This document shows, piece by piece, positions 5,811 to 15,000 of a stretch of 17,244 nucleotides of DNA. The notes under the pieces were generated by a model that worked only from the letters and a program-made list of their open reading frames with translations, did not search any database and was not told the origin of the DNA. A program made the position numbers and the translations under genes. Position 1 is the stretch's first letter; each line of letters opens with the position of its first letter. The DNA is from Baffinella frigidus (lineage: Eukaryota > Cryptophyceae > Cryptomonadales > Baffinellaceae). The stretch covers positions 220,426 to 237,669 of the forward strand of contig MU646521.1 of the NCBI GenBank assembly GCA_026770585.1, given 5' to 3'.

Positions 5811-6112
5811 GATCTGATTTGATACAAATATGTGCCTCGCGAACCGCCCTGGGACCTCAGACGCGGGGATCGAGAGAGACCCTAGAACATAGACCCTACA
5901 CACTGAAACTCAAGCCCTACCTAAGCCCTCCCGCTTCGCACTCCAGACAGACCCTAAAGAGAGATTGATAATTTATTGCCAACAACCAGCGTCCGCGCCG
6001 CATATGCTACGCATTGTGCCACTACTGTACCCCGTGTCGTCCGCTCATATTTACATATGAGCATTTTCCAGATGGATTCTAACTTCACCTCTTACGGCGG
6101 GGATCGACGTAT
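5811..6112. other. stretch with no recognised gene
   Basis: Moderately GC-rich sequence without a domain-bearing frame or a repeat shared with the rest of the window. Confidence 0.4.
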
Positions 6113-6247
6113 GTCCTTGAAGTCCTTTAGGTTCTTCGAACTCCCAACATAGGCGGACACTGCAACTGGTTCTGGAGAAAAGCCATGCTTCCGTTCGGAT
6201 CACATCAGGGCCCCCGGTGCAAAGGATCGCAGCAGAAATCGGCTAAA
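6113..6247 (+). repeat. Family H copy H5 (holds the empty site for A6)
   Basis: Long plus-strand copy ending GATCGCAGCAGAAATCGGC then TA at 6244-6245, uninterrupted. Confidence 0.75.
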
Positions 6248-6353
6248 CTAGCTCTGTCTCGGGCTCTTTCCCGCTCCAAAGTTGACGAGTTTGTACGACG
6301 AACCCACAATGTCAACTTAGAATAATCGGTCAACAAGAGTGAGGATGAGCTAG
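6248..6353. mobile_element. Family C element, near-complete copy
   Basis: It begins CTAGCTCTGTCTC and ends GAGTGAGGATGAGCTAG, an imperfect inverted pair. Inside is the arm pair AAAGTTGACGAG / GTCAACTT. Length 106 bp. Confidence 0.6.
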
Positions 6354-6604
6354 ACTGCCGCACCTTCACCGTCTGTCCGGATAACTACTCTCAAGGCTGG
6401 GCAAGCCATTATTTGTACCATAAAAGGTTTTATATCCTTTCAAAACGGAATTGCATGCTCCTTGTGTGAAGTTCAGGAGCTCGAAGAAAGAAAGTATCCC
6501 TCAAGTGGCCAGTAGGCTCATACACCCTACGGTAGGGTCCTAGGAAAATATTCACCCTATCGGCACTTTAGGGATGCATACAATACAAGTTGGCGCATTT
6601 ACGA
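6354..6604. other. stretch with no recognised gene
   Basis: AT-richer than its surroundings; contains one CCCTACGGTAGGGTCCTAGG core fragment near 6527 and nothing else identified. Confidence 0.35.
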
Positions 6605-6690
6605 ATGTGATCCGAAAGGAAGCATGGCTTTTCTGCAGAACAAGTTCCGGTGTCCGCCTATGTTGGGAGCTCGAAGAACCTAAACGACCT
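6605..6690 (-). repeat. Family H copy H6 (holds the empty site for A3)
   Basis: Minus-strand copy in which GAAGAACC-TA-AACGACC is uninterrupted at 6681-6682. Confidence 0.78.
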
Positions 6691-7135
6691 ACACGAAGAA
6701 GTTGATGGGCTTTGAGTGGAACGCTGCATTCCAAAGCGCGGGTTCCAGCTCACGTGACGCCGCCGCCATGTCTTCTTCTTCTCTATTACTCTCGATACAG
6801 GTCCTAAATGAGGCCCTTGAGCCTCGAGTTGAGTGATACAAAAGTCTATGCGCCTTAAGAAACGGCCCGCCGCCATGTGTCAGACAGCGGCTCGAGAATC
6901 TGGGGATACTATCCCGTGTAGGATGACCGGAGTGACTTCACACAGTCACGTTCACTATAAAGAGATATAAACCCGCACGTGCTGCGGACCCTGTCTTGGT
7001 GGGTGGGCGGTCACTGTCTCGATTTTCTCTTGTATTTAAGTTTATGGGGGGCGAGCAGGGGATAGCAATCATTGGATGCTTCCCAAATTCAGACCTCATA
7101 CCTTCCCACAGTTTTTTGTGAGAAACTGCACCAGG
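6691..7135. other. stretch with no supported gene; weak start and TATA-like sites
   Basis: An ATG in good context (GCCGCCGCCATG, A at 6768) opens MSSSSLLLSIQ and meets CAG-GTCC, but the frame closes after 22 codons and no continuation was found. ACTATAAAGAGATATAAAC near 6955 is TATA-like with no gene to assign it to. Confidence 0.25.
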
Positions 7136-7298
7136 CCACACAGCGGACTGCGAAGGGATTTCGAATAACCCTTAAGCGATAAGACCTAGGACCCTACGGT
7201 AGGCAATCCGTAGGGACATAGGGGGGGGTCCTACGGATTAAGATAACCTGAAATGGCTTGATTCTGAAGATTTTTTCCCCGTGTAGCCCGCTGTGTGG
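7136..7298. mobile_element. Family B element, copy B2
   Basis: 163 bp, CCACACAGCGG to GCTGTGTGG, interior as in B1. It sits at the left border of duplicated block X1. Confidence 0.85.
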
Positions 7299-7546
7299 TT
7301 CCGGTCCAAAAACTGTGAGAAAGGGAATTCTGCATTGCTCCACTCGAAACTGGTAGAACGGCTGTTTTAATAACATGTTTCTTCTTTAATTGAGTCCTAC
7401 TCCGCACCCGGACACCGAAAACGTAGACCGGATGTCCCCCCTCCCGCGGGGGGGCACGAGACGATTTGATGGGGGCAGACGTTCTAGTGTTTTTTATTTG
7501 CCTGGGGGTTGTACAACTCAGCCCCCCGGTTCCATCAGGTCTTTGG
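7299..7546 (+). repeat. Duplicated block X1
   Basis: From TTCCGGTCCAAAAACTGTGA to CCCCGGTTCCATC this block matches X2 (7886-8360) in order, including AATAACATGTTTCTTC, ATTGAGTCCTA and GTGTTTTTTATTTGCCTGGG. X2 has extra internal sequence. Confidence 0.7.
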
Positions 7547-7550
7547 TTTA

Positions 7551-7730
7551 CAGGGGTTACTTGAAATCAAGGACACGCGCCGCCCTAGGGTCCTACGGTA
7601 GGGCTATGCCTAGGAGCATAGGACCACCCTAGGGCCGGTGCGCCGCCCTAGGGTCCTACGGTAGGGCTATGCCTAGGAGCATAGGACCACCCTGGGGCCG
7701 GTGCGTGTTCTAAATGTCGAGTAACCCCTG
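7551..7730. mobile_element. Family G element, complete, with internal tandem duplication
   Basis: Termini CAGGGGTTACTTGA and TCGAGTAACCCCTG are inverted and bounded by TA (7549-7550, 7731-7732). A ~63-bp core (CCCTAGGGTCCTACGGTAGG and following) is present twice in tandem. The TIR resembles but is distinct from that of family A. Confidence 0.82.
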
Positions 7731-7736
7731 TAATCG

Positions 7737-7805
7737 CGAGGAATATGGGTTTCTTGGAGCCATTACTGTGTGGCAAGTTTCCAGCTCGGGGCTTCTTCCG
7801 AGTTT
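7737..7805 (+). repeat. Duplicated block Y1
   Basis: GAGGAATATGGGTTTCTTGG and following match Y2 at 8885-8950, directly upstream of the transporter's first exon. The two diverge after CAGCTCGG; Y1 is not followed by exon 1. Confidence 0.75.
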
Positions 7806-7891
7806 CCGGAAACGGGGTGAAAACTTCACCAAAAAATGCACCATCATCGTGTTGTGTGAAATTGTTTGCAAAGTTTTCACCCCGTTTCCGG
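7806..7891. mobile_element. Hairpin element M with perfect 21-bp arms
   Basis: CCGGAAACGGGGTGAAAACT T at 7806-7826 is exactly complementary to 7871-7891, with a 44-base loop. No clear target duplication. Confidence 0.8.
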
Positions 7892-8360
7892 TCCAAAAAC
7901 TGTAAGAAAGGGAAATTTGCATTACGGGCTCGTACAAAATTTGCATTACGAGCTCGTACTCCACTTTTTGATTTCGTTGATTTCGTGTTTATTAGACAGA
8001 ATTGTCGGTGTCAGCCCGTGCCATCCCCAAGCAAGGATCAGATCTGCCTTACTCCCAGGTGAGCATTGAGCTCCGCCCGCTGTGGTTCAAGGGGCCGCTC
8101 CCGAGGCTTTTCTATGGGAACCCCGTTTTTGATCATACAAGCATGGCTTGGCATCGAAACGGGAAGAAGGGCGATTTTAAAAACCTGTTTAATAACCTGT
8201 TTCTTCCTTGATTGAGTCCTATTTTCAGGCGGGGTGGTCATGTTTTCACGGTTCAAGCGTGAGTCGGGAGGGGGGGCAGAGTGGGGGGGCAGACTTTCGA
8301 GTGTTTTTTATTTGCCTGGGGGTTGTACACCTCAGCCCCCCGGTTCCATCCGATCTTTTG
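7886..8360 (+). repeat. Duplicated block X2
   Basis: Second copy of X1, expanded by about 225 bp. The extra part includes GCATTACG-GCTCGTAC twice (7919-7959) and the candidate exon at 7996-8058. Confidence 0.65.
7996..8058 (+). CDS. candidate small exon of unknown gene
   Basis: An acceptor (GTGTTTATTAG) precedes 21 codons in phase 0, TELSVSARAIPKQGSDLPYS then Q, and a near-consensus donor, CAG-GTGAGC, follows. Size and phase resemble the transporter's exons, but no homology is recognised and the transporter has a credible start further on. The frame also runs on without splicing to 8211. Confidence 0.25.
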
Positions 8361-8378
8361 TCAAGCGACACTTATTTG

Positions 8379-8512
8379 TCCTTCAGGTCCTTTAGGTTTT
8401 AAATGCTCCCAACATAGCCCAACGACACGCCCTTCCGTAGAAAGGACTGCAGAGAAAGCATTTTTGCTTTCGGATCGCGTTTAGCTCTCCAGTGCAGAGG
8501 CTCGTGAAGAGG
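8379..8512 (+). repeat. Family H copy H7
   Basis: Variant subfamily with AACGACACGCCCTTCCGTAG in the centre, shared with H8 and H9. Confidence 0.75.
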
Positions 8513-8884
8513 GGATACAGGGCGGTTTTCTTGGGGTGTTTGAGTTAGGCCAATGAGGCACAGGCTCGCGCACACACCGAACCCAAGTCAGCCGTTATGA
8601 GGCTCATGATATCCCATGGTTGGAACATAGGAGTTTCAATCACGGATACCCCAGAGAAAACGAGAAATCCAAACGGTGAAATATGTTTGTGGGGGTGTGA
8701 GGTGAGATCAGCCAAGCACCAAAGACAAAGGGATAAAAAGGTCAGACAGAGAGGGGATTTGTAGGGGGTTTCCCCCAATGTACAGTGAGTCAACGTGCAT
8801 GGTCCCGTTGTGTCAGTGGGAGTTAGCCAGGCCAAGTTTAGCCAAGTAACAGAAACAAGGAGATCGAGTTGCTTTACATTAATT
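8513..8884. other. stretch with no recognised gene
   Basis: A long minus-strand open frame (8545-9042) crosses this stretch but carries no domain and lies antisense to the transporter's first exon. No repeat identified. Confidence 0.4.
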
Positions 8885-8950
8885 GAGGAATATGGGTTTC
8901 TTGGAGCCGTTACTTTGTGCCAAGTTTTCTTTTTCAGCTCGGATATCTTC
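8885..8950 (+). promoter_or_regulatory. Duplicated block Y2, upstream region of the transporter
   Basis: It ends about 50 bp before ATG 9000, so it probably belongs to the promoter or 5' UTR. CTCGGATATCTTCCGAG at 8939-8955 is a near-perfect palindrome. A CT-rich tract follows up to the start codon. Confidence 0.4.
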
Positions 8951-8956
8951 CGAGAC

Positions 8957-8990
8957 CCTTCCCCTCTCTCTCCTCTCTCTCTCTCTCTCG
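8957..8990 (+). repeat. CT-rich tract before the transporter start
   Basis: CCCCTCTCTCTCCTCTCTCT and onward, ending about 10 bp before ATG 9000. Pyrimidine initiator regions are common at algal and plant promoters; a role here is inference. Confidence 0.5.
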
Positions 8991-8999
8991 AGTGCAGCG

Positions 9000-9092
9000 A
9001 TGGCGGGAGACGAAGAAGGACGCGGCCCGGAGTGGCACGCATGGGTCACGATCAGCGTGGTGGTCGTGATGCTCGTCTGCTTCGTCAGGGAG
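9000..9092 (+). CDS. transporter exon 1
   Basis: Thirty-one codons from ATG 9000 read [18 protein letters not shown] then [13 protein letters not shown], with a donor GTGTGT at 9093. An acidic tip followed by W..W and one hydrophobic helix ending FVRE is how SAC1-like SLC13 proteins begin. It ends in phase 0, matching exon 2. Earlier in-frame ATGs are cut off by the CT-rich leader. Confidence 0.65.
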
Positions 9093-12000
9093 GTGTGTTC
9101 TCGTTCTCGGACGGAACTCCGGAGTGAGGGGACGCAACGGGGTCCCTGCTTTATTGTTGCGACCGGACGGGCGGCGAGGGATTGCATAGGCGCCTGATGA
9201 GTCCTCCGGGCACTCTGTGTTTGGGGATAGTGCTAGCCCAACCTTGGAGCGAGAGTGAACCATCTTTGCCCCCGGAACCAGCTCCCGGGTCTGGGTCCGA
9301 GCGTCAGCACCTCGGATCGAGCCTGCAGTCTCGTTCCTCAAGCCAACATGAGAACAGTCGGTCAACACGAGTGAGGCAGAGCTAGCAACCCACCAGCCCT
9401 CAGTCTCTACCAGGTTGACAGACTATTCACACGTTGACGAGAAAGAGCCCGGGCTCACCAAATTGGTGAGCCCAACTGGACTGAGACAGAGCTAGGTCTC
9501 ATTCCACCAGCCCTCGTCTGGTATTTCCTGTTTTCCGGGTACCCGAATTTGTACGGGCCCGGAATCAGAGGCCCGTACTGAGCCCGGAATCCGGCGCACT
9601 CCAGTACAAATCAAGGGAAATAGGCGATCTGAGCCCATATGATGGAGAGATACCAGTGCAGCGGTGCAGAACAGTGCTGGCCCGAAACCCTAGCCCCGCC
9701 TCAGTCTATTTGGTCTCACCAATTTGGTGAGCCCGGGACCTTTTTCGCTCCAAAGTTGACGGATTTGTACCGCAAACCCAGCATGTCAACTTGAGAATAG
9801 TCGGTGAGCCCGAGTGAGGCAGAGCTAGAAACCCAGCAGCCCTCAGTCTGTGCCGGGTTGACAGACTATTCTCAAGTTGTCAATCTGTCTTCGAGGGACA
9901 AATCCGCCAACGCGAAAAAGCGCCCGGTCTCCCCAGGCAGGAAAGACTGTGAGACAGAGCTAGGACAACGTCCACCAGCCCTCAAAGTGGGAGCAAATAG
10001 TCTTTTCGGCCCCGTTGATCTGTATTGAGCTTTTGATGGCAAGCTATTGCGCCAGATCCGGTGCATATCGAGGGTATTGGGTCGCTGCTAGAGCCCTTTT
10101 CCTACCCCCTAAACCCTGAGGCAATCAATACCCCCTGAACCCTGAGGCAAATAAAAGAGCCCTTTTCTTACCCCCTAAACTCTGAGGCAATTAATACCCC
10201 CGAACCTCCGAGGCAAACAATTACCCCCTGAACCCTGAGGCCAAAAATGGCAGGTGCGGACCCCGCCGACGGTGGCGTTCTCAGGAATGTTCCTGATGTG
10301 GAACCTCGAGATTATTACCCCCTAAACTCTGAGGCAATTATCACCCCCCGAACCCTTAGGCAAATAATACCCCCTAAACCCGGAGGCAAATAATATTCCC
10401 TTACGTGACCAAGGGGTCAAAATTGACCCCAAAGAGGTCCTGGGAGGTCCTAGGGCCCTACGGTAGGGCGTACTACTGGTCATCCACTCGGTGGGCTACA
10501 AGGGTTTCGTCGACCCCGGATTCCGCGGTGTTACGTGACCAATTTGCATCAAAAAAATCCTCAGGTTAATGGTCTTCAGGTAAATTGACTTCTGATGAAA
10601 GGTTCGCAGTCCATCGTGTGGTTCTTTAGGTCCTTTAGGTTTTAATTTCTCCCAACATATGCCAACGACACGCCCTTCCGTAGAAAGGACTGCAGAGAAA
10701 GCATTAAATGACAACGATTTCGGCAGATTCGGACCCCGCCGACAGTGGCGTTCTCAGGGATGGTCCTGGTGTGGAACCTCGGGATCATTTCGACCAAGCA
10801 GGTTACCCTAAACCCGAAACCCGAAACCCGAAACCCGAAACCCGAAACCCGAAACCCGAAACCCGAAACCAGAAACCCCTCAATCCTGAACCCTGAACCT
10901 TAAACCCCTGAATCGGGGGTTGCCCTGGTGTGAACTCGGGAATATTTCGACCAAGCAGGTTGCGAGCCTCGAACCCTAACCTCTAACCCTAACTCCTGTC
11001 CCCTGAAACCTATACACCTAAACCCTAAACCCCACACCCCACACGACACACCCTAAACACTAAAAACTAAACTAAAACCTAAACCCTCAACCCTCAACCC
11101 TCAACCCTAAACCCTAAACCCTAAACCCTAAACCCTAAACCCTAAACCCCGAACCCGGAACCCGAAACCCTAAACCCGGAACCCGGAATTCTGAACCCTA
11201 AACATCTAGACCCCTAAACCCCTTACCCCTTACCCCTTACCCCCAACTCCAACCCCCCAACCCCAAGAAACCCCCAAACCCCGAACCCCAAACCCCAAAC
11301 CAAACCCCAAACCCCAAACCCTAAACCCTAATCCTAAACCCTAAACCCTCAACCAGGCGCTAGGGGGCTTCTCAAACTCGGGTCTGCTGGCAGTCGGAGT
11401 CCTTTTCGTGGTCGTTCAGGTCAGACCCCTACCATAAACCGCGGGTTACTACATTACTATTCGGACACGCCTCGTACTAACTAAATCACTATTAGGACGC
11501 GCCTCGTAGTAATCACATTACTAGTTGGACGCGCCTGGTACTAGCTACAACACTTTTCGAACGCGCGTGGTACTAGCTATAACACTTTTCGGACGCGATA
11601 GTTTTCGAACGCGGGGCTGCAGGCTGTCGGAGTCCTTTTCGTGGTTGTTCAGGTCAGGACTTTTGGGAGACCGGGCGCTTTTTCGCTCCAAAGTTGACGG
11701 GTTTGTACCGCGAACCCAGGCTGTCAACTTGAGAATAGTCTGTCAACTTGGTACATACTGAGGGCTCGCTGGCGGGGTGCTTTTCGTGGTCGTTCAGGTT
11801 GGACCCATACCCTAAACCGCGGTTACTAAATTACTATTCGGACACGCCTCGTACTAACTAAATAACTATTAGGACGCGCCTCGTAGTAATCACATCACTA
11901 GTTGGACGCGCCTGGTACTACCACGCCAGGATGATCGAAACATCCACTTTTGACATTTTTCGAGGGAAACCCCTTGAATCCTTAAGTCAACCACGTCAGA

Positions 12001-15000
12001 TCTTACGTGGATAAGGCGTCGGTTTCCCTCGATCAATCTGGCGTGGTAGCTATGATACCTTTGCGATACGCCCTACCGTAGGGCCCTAGGACCTGCCTAG
12101 GACCTCTTGGCGGTCAAATTGGACCGCCTGGCCACTTAAGGGATAAAACTTTTCGGACGCGATAGTTTTCGAACGCGGGGCTGCAGGCTGTCGGGGTTCT
12201 GTTCATGGTCGTTCAAGTCAGACCCTCAACCCTAAACATTGAAACCTCAACACTAAACACTACACCTAATCTCTAAATCTTAATCTCTAAAACCTTACCA
12301 TCGAACCCTGCACCGTAAACAAAACTCCAAACCCTAAACCCCAAAACCTGTACCCATAACCCTCTACCCTAAACCCTGAACCTCCAGACCCCCAAACCCA
12401 ACCCCCTATTCTCCAAACCCTGCCCCCCAAACCCTACTCCCCAAACCCTAAACCTTAAACCTTAAACCCCTAACCCTAACCCTACACCATAACTCCAAAC
12501 CCACCAAAGATCTAAACCCTAAACCCTCAACCCCAAACCCCAAACCCCACACCCTCACTCCCCCTCACCCCCCTTTCACTCGGTGGAACGCTCCGGCCTG
12601 CCGGAGCCTCCACACCTCCAAACACCCTACCCCCCAAACCCTTAACTGTATACCCCAAACCCAAACCCAAACCCCAAACGCTGAATCCCGCACCCCCTTT
12701 TCAGTCGGTGGAACGCTCCGGGCTGCCAGAGTTCGCCGCGCGGCAAATCTTCGGGGTCTCCTCCCCACTCTACCACACAGCGGACTTCGAAGGGATTTTG
12801 AATAACCCCTAAGCGATAAGACCTAGGACCCTATAGGCAACCCGTAGGGACATAGGGGGGTTCCTACAGATAAGGTAACGGAAAGATGGCCCGATTTGGG
12901 CCGAAAATCCCTTCATAGCCGCTGTGTGGCACCCAGGATGTCAACTTGAGAATAGTCCCTTAACCACGCCGGCCCTAAACCCTAACCCCAAACCCCAACC
13001 CCACCCCCTTAAACATAATAAGCCCCTCCCCGCTGCCAGAGTTTGATAAGACCTAGGACCCTAGAGCGATAAGACCTAGGACCCTAGAGGCAACCCGTAG
13101 GGACATAGGGGGGTTCCTACGGATAAGGTAACGGAAATTCGGGCTCTCAGCACGACCCTACGGTAGGCAACCCGTAGGGACATAGGGGGGTTCCTACGGA
13201 TAAGGTCCTCCCCGCTGCCAGAGTCTGCCGCCCGGCAAATCTTCGGGGTCTCCTCCCCGCCCGAATACTCATGCAAAAAGCCAATGCCAGCGAGGTACTT
13301 AGAGCCTACGGATTGCCTTCGGTAGGAGCCCCCCCTCCTACGACTTTTAAAGACCTTTTTGTTTTAAACGTCGTAGGAGGAGGGGGGGTTTCTACCGTAG
13401 GCTGAGGAGCCCGCTGGCGTTAGCTTGTGGCATTAAATACACTTGGAGCCAGAACATTTCGCCTAAGTCAACTCCCCCTGAAAGCCAGCGCCTTGAGTCA
13501 AATGCCTGCTCCCAGAGCAGGTCCATCTAAACAAAATGGCAACTTACTGCCGAGGATCAGCTTTGTTGACTTCAGTTTGACCATCCTGGCTGGCTGTGGA
13601 ATAGTGATGTAGTTAGTATGAGGCGCGTCAAAAAATAGTAACGTAGGTAGTACGAGGCGCTTCCAAGGAGAAAAGTAGGTACCCGCGAGGCAGATGTTCG
13701 GGATCTCATCCCGCCGAGTATTCATAATGAATACGATTTTGGTGTATCTTAAGGGGTATAAATAAGACAGTCGTCTATCTAGACTTCATTTAGAGCCTCA
13801 AGATACACCAAAATCGAATCGGAAATCCCCGAAATCGTATTCATTATGAATACTCGTCCGGATGAGATCTCCTCCCCGCGCTATTCGGGTTGGCTGACGA
13901 TGCTTTTGCGTCAGAATTTTTGGAGATGTAAAAACAATTGAAAATAATTATGTCCGAAAATGGTGTCGACTGACGAGAGACCTTCTCTCTCTCCATCAGG
14001 CGAAGTCCTTGGTCACGGCGGGGCTTGCAAGAATGACGGCCTTTTGCTTCCTCTACACAGTTTCATGCTATCTTATGGGTGGAGTTTGCTATCTTAGCCT
14101 CGATGTAGCTGTACCATAGCACAAAACCCACCTCTAAGATAGCAAAAACGTGATATAAATTAAATATTCATCCACCTGAATTTTTATACCAGGTCGTGTC
14201 CTTAGTCACGGGCGATGATGTACCAGTCGTGTCCTGAATCTAATATGGAAACACTTGTAATTTATAAACTGGATTCCATTCCAAATTATTACACGTTTGC
14301 TTTAATACTACTAGTTAAGATCGTTCTGTGTAGTAAATTTAATTGAATCCAGTTTATAAATTATAAGTGTTTGCGTATGAGATGATGTACCAGCCGAGTC
14401 CTGAATCTCATCTCGGAACATACCAGAATCTATCCACATAAAAAGGCGTAAGACAGCATCATTGCATGCCTAAAATAGCGGATACACCCTTATCTTCCGC
14501 GTCGGAAGCCTAAGATAGCGGAACCTAATCTGTCTTGTTCCGAAATTAAATCGCGGGCAATCATGGACCAGGTACAGTCCTCGGTCACGACGGGGCTGGC
14601 AAGAATGACGACTTTCGGCTTCCTTATCTCGGCGAGAACCCCGAACCCCGAACCCCGAAACTAACTCAAGACGAAACGAAACTCAAGACCCCAAACCTGA
14701 ACCCGAAACCCGAACCTGAAAACACCCAACACCAGACACCGAACCCGAAACCCGAAACCCGAAACCCGAAACCCGAAACCCGAAACCCGAAACCCGGAAC
14801 CTGAAAACCGAACCCCCAAACCCTGAACCCGGAAACACTGAACACTAAACACCGAACCCGAAACTCGAAACCCGAAAACTGAACCCCTTAACCCTGCACC
14901 CTAAACTCTCAACTCGGAACCCTGAATCCTGAATCCCTCAACCCTAAATCCTGAACCCTGAAGTCTGAACCCTGAACCCGACGCCCGACACCCGAAACTC

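Larger units (their letters stand above)
9093..10726 (+). other. transporter intron 1, filled with repeats
   Basis: The 1.6-kb intron holds family C copies, an inverted-repeat stretch at 9518-9656, a 26-bp minisatellite, a truncated copy of exon 2 and family H copy H8, which ends 21 bp before the exon 2 acceptor. About 9123-9340 shows nothing recognisable. Confidence 0.55.

Noticed and set aside
7503-7545. GC-rich stem followed by T-run resembling a bacterial terminator
   Set aside because: The genome is eukaryotic and the motif is part of duplicated block X, with T-run upstream of the stem and not after it.
8545-9042. 165-codon minus-strand frame
   Set aside because: Antisense to transporter exon 1 and to the upstream repeat Y2; no domain, no splice context.
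8795-9127. 110-codon plus-strand frame across the transporter start
   Set aside because: It reads a different frame through the CT tract and exon 1; the frame from 9000 matches a known family and has the right splice phase.
10496-10714. Frame with [20 protein letters not shown], found again at 15333-15411
   Set aside because: Both are family H repeats. The shared peptide follows from nucleotide identity of the repeats and shows no sign of protein-level selection.
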